From positions 5,022,001-5,086,000 of the forward strand of contig NZ_CP154261.1 in assembly GCF_039511225.1 (NCBI RefSeq): a stretch of 64,000 bases of DNA. Reading direction: 5' to 3'. A program made the position numbers and the translations under genes. Origin of the DNA: Sphingobacterium multivorum. Lineage in GTDB: Bacteria; Bacteroidota; Bacteroidia; Sphingobacteriales; Sphingobacteriaceae. The notes beneath the pieces are model-generated. The model had not been told where the DNA came from, did no database searches, and saw nothing but the letters and a program-made list of their open reading frames with translations. This document shows, one piece after another, positions 59,493 through 64,000 of this stretch; position 1 is the stretch's first letter; each line of letters starts with the position of its first letter.

Positions 59493-61319
59493 ATGGATAG
59501 AAATACCCTAATTGGTTTGGTCCTGATGTTTGCTATCATCACTGGTTCTTTTTACCTGATGAAGCCTTCAGAATCAGAAATCAAACAAGAAAAAGCGAGG
59601 CAAGAAGCTAAAGCGCGTACCGAAAAAGGACTGCCTGCCGAAAGTGACTCTACCGCTAAAGCCAAAGCAGCACAAACAGCAGTGATTGCTGATTCGGCAG
59701 AACTGAAAAAGCCTTTTGGCGCGACAAAATTTGGAACGGAGAAAGTCATTACGATTGAAAACGAGAAAATCATTGCCAAAATCAGTACAAAAGGCGCCAA
59801 GGTTCAATCCGTAGAACTAAAAGGCGAGAAGAATTTCAATGGAAAACCATTAATGCTTTTTGATGGTGAGGACAACAAGTTCGGTTTTCAGTTTAATGCA
59901 GCTGGTCAAAATGTATCAACAAATGATTTATATTTCAGTACAGAGTCTTCGGATATCCAAGTTTCTGCTGAAGGTAAACAGTCTGTGAAATTCCGACTAA
60001 ATTACAGTGCCGATCAATATATTGAATATGTATACTCGATTGCTGGAAAAGGCTATAATGTTGGACTGGACATTAACACAAAAGGAATACAGAATTTAAT
60101 TCCGCAGAGTCAAAAAACGTTGACCCTGAACTGGAACACTACGCTGAGACAGAAAGAGCAAAACATAGAATCTGAAAGACAGAAATCTACACTGTATTAT
60201 AAAGAAGATAATAAAGTAGATCACCTTTCCGAATCAAAAGATGCAGATGAAGCATTGGAGAAAAAAGTACAATGGATTGCATTCAAGCAGCATTACTTCT
60301 CTAGTATCCTAAGCACTAAAGATGGTTTTGTCAATGCAAAAGTGGATGTAAAACATGCGTCAGAAACCGACATTGTCAAATTCTACAACACAAACGCGGA
60401 ATTAGCATTTGATAATCATAAGGACAATAATTATTCCCTAAACTTCTTCTTTGGACCAAATCAATACAATGTATTGAAAGCCGAGGGAAATGACTATCAA
60501 TCGATTATCAATATGGGTTGGGGACCTATGCGTTGGATCAACCAATGGATTACAGTACCTGTATTTAACTTCCTGGATGGTTTCCATATGAGCTATGGTA
60601 TCGTTATCCTTTTATTGACATTGATGTTGAAATTGATTCTTTCGCCAATGACCTACAAGTCTTATGTCTCTATGGCGAAAATGCGCGTATTAAAACCGCA
60701 GCTGGATGAAATCAAAGCAAAAGTAGGTGAAGACAATCAAATGTTGATGCAACAGGAGCAAATGAAACTGTACAAACAGGTTGGCGTGAATCCACTTGGT
60801 GGATGTCTTCCGCTTGTCTTACAGATGCCATTTACCATTGCGTTCTTCTACTTCTTTCCAAATTTATTTGAATTGAGAGGACAGAGCTTCCTCTTTATGA
60901 AGGACATGTCAACCTATGATACGCTATTTACATTTGCCCCTATTTTTGGATCATTCAACCACATCTCTTTGATGTGTATCTTGATGACATTAACAACATT
61001 GTTAACGACTTGGTATAACAACGCTACATCTGGCGCTACAGGGCAAATGAAATATATGGGCTATATCATGCCTTTGATTTTCTTCTTTGTTTTGAATAGC
61101 TTCCCGGCAGGTTTGAACTACTACTATTTCTTAAGTGCGTTATTTACGTTCTTGACTCAGTTGGTTATTCGCACCATGGTGAATGATGAAAAAATCTTGG
61201 CTAAATTGGAGGAAAATAAAAAGAATCCTAAAGCAGATAAAAAATCGAGCTTCCAAACAAAAATGGAAGAAATGATGCGTGCACAACAGCAAGCACAACA
61301 AAATAAAAACAAATCGTAA
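59493..61319 (+). CDS. yidC: Membrane protein insertase YidC
   Basis: 608 residues, the long Gram-negative YidC. N-terminal membrane anchor (NTLIGLVLMFAIITGSFYLM), a disordered Lys/Ala/Glu-rich segment, a periplasmic P1 domain (about 70-330), and the five-helix Oxa1 core (from about 355: MSYGIVILLLTLMLKLILSPMTYKSYVSMAKMRVLKPQLDEIK, GVNPLGGCLPLVLQMPFTIAFFYFFPN, FLTQLVIR). Inserts membrane proteins with or without SecYEG. A basic C-terminal tail (KKNPKADKKSSFQTK) suits ribosome contact. Cotranscribed with pyrG; terminator follows. The Gram-negative neighbours rpmH-rnpA are not here. Confidence 0.97.
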   Translation: MDRNTLIGLVLMFAIITGSFYLMKPSESEIKQEKARQEAKARTEKGLPAESDSTAKAKAAQTAVIADSAELKKPFGATKFGTEKVITIENEKIIAKISTKGAKVQSVELKGEKNFNGKPLMLFDGEDNKFGFQFNAAGQNVSTNDLYFSTESSDIQVSAEGKQSVKFRLNYSADQYIEYVYSIAGKGYNVGLDINTKGIQNLIPQSQKTLTLNWNTTLRQKEQNIESERQKSTLYYKEDNKVDHLSESKDADEALEKKVQWIAFKQHYFSSILSTKDGFVNAKVDVKHASETDIVKFYNTNAELAFDNHKDNNYSLNFFFGPNQYNVLKAEGNDYQSIINMGWGPMRWINQWITVPVFNFLDGFHMSYGIVILLLTLMLKLILSPMTYKSYVSMAKMRVLKPQLDEIKAKVGEDNQMLMQQEQMKLYKQVGVNPLGGCLPLVLQMPFTIAFFYFFPNLFELRGQSFLFMKDMSTYDTLFTFAPIFGSFNHISLMCILMTLTTLLTTWYNNATSGATGQMKYMGYIMPLIFFFVLNSFPAGLNYYYFLSALFTFLTQLVIRTMVNDEKILAKLEENKKNPKADKKSSFQTKMEEMMRAQQQAQQNKNKS

Positions 61320-61337
61320 GATTTATTCTACTGATAA

Positions 61338-61368
61338 AGAAGGCTTCCAAATTGGAAGCCTTTTTTGT
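61338..61368 (+). terminator. Terminator of pyrG-yidC
   Basis: AAGGCTTCCAA / TTGGAAGCCTT hairpin with a T6 tract. Confidence 0.88.
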
Positions 61369-61437
61369 TTGTGAACTTTTGTAGCACTTTGTCAAACCAA
61401 ACGTTAAAAAAGGTGTTAATAGGTTAAAATTTAAAAT

Positions 61438-62223
61438 ATGAACTTTAAAAACATCGCCATATTGGCCATCTTAAGCGTTGGTCTTGGAAGTTGCTCCGTA
61501 ATCAAGAAGAACGCGAATGAGCAGAAGGCAGACAGTAGCCAATCGTCAGTAATTGGAAAAAAATGGCAATTGATCGAAATCAATGGACAGCCTGTAGCGG
61601 ATCAGATCAATGGCAAAATGCCTTACCTCCAGCTGGACGAAAAAAGTTATAGTGCAAGTGGAGGATGTAATGGCATCGGTGGGGAATTGACTTTATCAAA
61701 GAATGGAAAGGTTAAATTTGCTCAGGGTATGTCTACGATGATGGCCTGTCCGGATATGTCTATTGAACAAGCCCTATCCAAAAACCTGATTGCTGCAGAT
61801 AATTATACCGTTAAGGATGGTATTCTTAGTCTGAACAAAGCGAAAATGGCTCCCCTGGCAAAATTTAAGTTGATTCAGGAGAATAAGCAACAACTTAGCG
61901 GAACTTGGGAGCTTGATTATATATCCGGCCCACGGATCGCTTTCGACGGCCTATATCCCAATCGTAAACCAACCATGATATTTGATGCATCCAGTGGTAA
62001 AGTAAACGGAAATAGCAGCTGCAATAACTACAATATGACATTTAAAACGAATGGAAACACCATTAATTTTGGCCCCATTATGTCGACAAAAATGGCCTGC
62101 GAAGGTAATGGTGAAGCAACCTTCTTTTCGACCTTAGAAAAGGTAAATACCTTTAGCATAAGCGAGAATACGTTGACATTTATCATGGGAGATATTGCTA
62201 TTATGCGATTCAAACGGAAATAA
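61438..62223 (+). CDS. Lipoprotein with two META (HslJ-like) domains
   Basis: 261 residues. Lipobox LGSC (Cys19) after NFKNIAILAILSVG. Two META domains, each with the fold's Cys pair: the first (about 40-140) has WQLIEINGQPV, SYSASGGCNGIGGEL and MSTMMACPDM; the second (about 145-258) has GTWELDYISGP, VNGNSSCNNYNMTF and STKMACEGNGE and closes with FIMGDIAIMRFKR. META proteins occur in heat-shock (HslJ) and motility-related contexts; in Bacteroidota they are common envelope lipoproteins of unknown role. Monocistronic with a terminator. Confidence 0.88.
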   Translation: MNFKNIAILAILSVGLGSCSVIKKNANEQKADSSQSSVIGKKWQLIEINGQPVADQINGKMPYLQLDEKSYSASGGCNGIGGELTLSKNGKVKFAQGMSTMMACPDMSIEQALSKNLIAADNYTVKDGILSLNKAKMAPLAKFKLIQENKQQLSGTWELDYISGPRIAFDGLYPNRKPTMIFDASSGKVNGNSSCNNYNMTFKTNGNTINFGPIMSTKMACEGNGEATFFSTLEKVNTFSISENTLTFIMGDIAIMRFKRK

Positions 62224-62252
62224 AAAAATTAGTTTTTTGCTCCAAATGAAGT

Positions 62253-62287
62253 AAAAAGGGCGTTGTTACGAAACAAGGCCCTTTTTA
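62253..62287 (+). terminator. Terminator of the META lipoprotein gene
   Basis: AAAAAGGGC/GCCCTTTTT arms with TTGTT/AACAA inside; T run at the end. Confidence 0.88.
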
Positions 62288-62338
62288 TGTATTAAGCGAT
62301 ATTTGGCGACAGGATTGGAAAGACCAGCCAGATCCCCC

Positions 62339-63688
62339 CTAAACAAAGGCACTGAATCCAGTTATACTTCTGCCAACAATGAGTGAATTGATTTCCTTTG
62401 TTCCCTCATAGGAATAAATTGCTTCAGCATCGGCCAAAAACCGTGCGACATTATATTCCAACAGAATACCGTTTCCGCCCATAACCTCTCGAGCCTTGGA
62501 AACAATATCTCTCGTACGTAAAGAACAGAAGACTTTGGCCAACGAGGCATGTTCATCTCTTAGCTCACCCTTATCCTGTAATTCAGATAATCTGAAGACA
62601 AGCGTTTGCATGGCCGTTAAATTGGACAACATTTCAACCAGGTGATTTTGAATAAGCTGAAAAGAAGCGATTGGTTTACCAAATTGCTTTCTTTTACGTG
62701 TATAATCCAAGGCATTTTCATAGGCACCCCGCGCACATCCTACAGCCATCCAAGCGACACCTGCTCGCGTCATCTGAAGAACCTTTCCCGTATCTTTAAA
62801 GGAACTTGCATGTTGCAGGCGATCACTTTCTGGAACGATACAATTCGATAAGGTAATAAGACCATTCTGTACAATACGCAAAGCCATTTTATCTTTAATT
62901 TTTTCTACGGAAAAACCTGGGTTATCTTTTCGTACGATAAAACCTTTAACCTCTCCATCATCAAGATCCCTAGCCCAAATAATGGTGATATCCGAAAAGG
63001 TGGAGTTCCCGATCCATTTTTTCTGACCATTTAACACCCAGCCTTCGGCGGTCTTCTTACAGGTTGTGGTCAATCCGCCCGCTGCTCCCGACCCTACTTC
63101 GGGTTCGGTTAGACCAAAAGCACCAATCACTTGCATTTTCTGCATGTTGGGCAACCACTCCTGTTTTTGTTCTTCGGATCCACAAATATAAATCGATCCC
63201 ATGGCCAAACCACTCTGTACACCAAAGAAGGTTGCAACAGATGCGTCGACACGAGCTATCTCGGCCGCTATGATTCCTTCCATTAAAGAACTCCCCCCCA
63301 TACAGCCATACCCATCATAGGTATAGCCACAAATATTTAAAGCGGCTAGTTTCGGTATAATTTCAAACGGAAATTCATCTCTTAACCAATATTTATTGAC
63401 AATTGGCTTGACTTCGGTCTCCATAAATTCCCTCACCTTCAATTGCAATGCGCGGTCTGAATCGTTTAATTTACTATCCATAGCATAGAAATCACCATTA
63501 ATAGGCGGTAATTCCTTTTTTTCTTTTCCCGCACTCAGCATTTTCATTAAACCATGCAGCTGCTTATCATCCATTTTTGATACGGCATCCATTACTGCTC
63601 CCAAATCCACTTTCTTCGATATTTCCTCCAATTTGCCAAAGTCTATTGATTTTGCCAAATCCATTATATTCTTTACTTTATCAAACAT
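62339..63688 (-). CDS. Acyl-CoA dehydrogenase, glutaryl-CoA-dehydrogenase-like but lacking its signature Arg
   Basis: 449 residues. An N-terminal helical extension of about 60 residues (KVKNIMDLAKSIDFGKL...) precedes a complete acyl-CoA dehydrogenase: FAD- and substrate-binding GLTEPEVGSGAAG, WIGNSTF, the catalytic-base Glu428 in YEGTKEINSLIVGRSITG, and the terminal GFSAFV. The C-terminal block (YEG...GRxITGxxAF) is close to glutaryl-CoA dehydrogenase, but where that enzyme has Arg and Ser for the free carboxylate (RSAMS), this protein has ATFFG (A152 and G156), so a plain or branched short-chain acyl-CoA is more likely. Monocistronic in the visible DNA; no electron-transfer flavoprotein genes nearby. 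Confidence 0.85.
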   Translation of the reverse strand: MFDKVKNIMDLAKSIDFGKLEEISKKVDLGAVMDAVSKMDDKQLHGLMKMLSAGKEKKELPPINGDFYAMDSKLNDSDRALQLKVREFMETEVKPIVNKYWLRDEFPFEIIPKLAALNICGYTYDGYGCMGGSSLMEGIIAAEIARVDASVATFFGVQSGLAMGSIYICGSEEQKQEWLPNMQKMQVIGAFGLTEPEVGSGAAGGLTTTCKKTAEGWVLNGQKKWIGNSTFSDITIIWARDLDDGEVKGFIVRKDNPGFSVEKIKDKMALRIVQNGLITLSNCIVPESDRLQHASSFKDTGKVLQMTRAGVAWMAVGCARGAYENALDYTRKRKQFGKPIASFQLIQNHLVEMLSNLTAMQTLVFRLSELQDKGELRDEHASLAKVFCSLRTRDIVSKAREVMGGNGILLEYNVARFLADAEAIYSYEGTKEINSLIVGRSITGFSAFV

Positions 63689-64000
63689 AATTGCAATTTC
63701 TTTTTAAGTGTTTACTTCTTAAAATAAGAAAAATAATCGAAAATTGTTTGGAAACGGCATGATACAAATTGACAAATATGGAATTCTCCGGTAAATAAAC
63801 GAATGGACAGCAACTTACCTTATATCGCACGATATCTTATCAATAAAATATTGGAATCAGGGAAGTTTCGAATAAAATACACAACTATAAAACACTTAAA
63901 AACAGCCTGTTAATAATATTTTCAAAAAAATATTATTTTTTGGGTTACCTTTTTTGGTTACGTGTATTAAGAGATGAAAAAGAAAATTATTTCAATTTAA
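63689..64000. other. Right-end intergenic DNA
   Basis: 312 bases upstream of the acyl-CoA dehydrogenase gene. No credible gene; a nine-codon ATG frame at the very end (63974-64000, stopping at the last base) is too short to call. Confidence 0.5.

Noticed and set aside
1..64000. Insertion sequences, prophage, integrative element or attachment sites
   Set aside because: No transposase, integrase, phage gene or flanking direct repeat pattern was found in any frame I inspected; the tRNA genes show no partial copies that would mark an att site.

Overview
The window looks like a chromosomal stretch from a Bacteroidota bacterium, most likely family Sphingobacteriaceae and perhaps genus Sphingobacterium (the genus is inference). 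The reasons are the TAnnTTTG -7 promoter boxes upstream of many genes (paired with a TTG -33 box 20 bases away before the tRNA-Pro genes, tamB and the fur-like gene), almost no Shine-Dalgarno sequences, a TamB gene followed by a lipoprotein TamA relative (TamL), FtsX/MacB-type permeases, META-domain and beta-barrel envelope proteins, and a UbiD-type menaquinone decarboxylase. No phage, integrase, transposase or CRISPR array is visible, so this is core-genome DNA with a few locally unusual patches.

Layout. 1-3842: end of an S9 prolyl peptidase, a CDP-alcohol phosphatidyltransferase, a polysaccharide deacetylase and an M28 peptidase. 4155-7831: asparagine synthetase B divergent from a Crp/Fnr regulator, a VOC protein and a HopJ-family protein. 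7909-12488: UbiD decarboxylase, a degenerate Rossmann protein and a DASH-type photolyase/cryptochrome. 12670-16716: sucA-sucB (2-oxoglutarate dehydrogenase E1 and E2). 17061-21953: an unknown membrane-anchored exported protein convergent with two tandem LtaS-like phosphoglycerol-transferase genes. 22241-26060: valS, a short-repeat/hairpin patch, a DUF4342 protein and a DoxX protein. 26438-34019: the tamB-tamL envelope-assembly operon. 34393-41770: malate dehydrogenase, retropepsin-like protease, MFS exporter, transaldolase, Fur-family regulator, RNase R and a lipoprotein. 42357-45899: rpsL-rpsG-fusA-rpsJ. 45963-48547: a decayed outer-membrane beta-barrel gene, an AI-2E-type permease and an intact barrel paralogue. 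48997-52068: tRNA-Cys with a small basic ORF, cutC, a helical hypothetical, a standalone Smr protein and a DUF1080 protein. 52200-55650: three tRNA-Pro(UGG) genes surrounding a large ABC permease gene. 55992-64000: rplS, a CBM9-like protein, pyrG-yidC, a double-META lipoprotein and an acyl-CoA dehydrogenase.

Most genes are housekeeping (TCA cycle, translation, CTP and asparagine synthesis, RNA decay) or envelope biogenesis (TamB/TamL, YidC, LtaS-like enzymes, lipoproteins, barrels). Transcription units are short and usually closed by strong intrinsic terminators.

The parts most worth following up are regulatory or evolutionary. They are: paired TGTTCG-N5-RAACAY dyads 21 bp apart upstream of a sigma-54-like -24/-12 element before the FtsX permease; the triplicated tRNA-Pro cassette with conserved promoters and compensatory changes in its terminators; the 11-bp TTCGG repeat array ending in a 15-bp hairpin; large hairpins in the rpsG-fusA and sucA-sucB spacers; a frameshifted barrel pseudogene beside its intact paralogue; and several enzymes with altered signature residues (CDP-alcohol phosphatidyltransferase, polysaccharide deacetylase, glutaryl-CoA-dehydrogenase-like enzyme). 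I did not find a clearly new multi-gene system such as a defence island or biosynthetic cluster.
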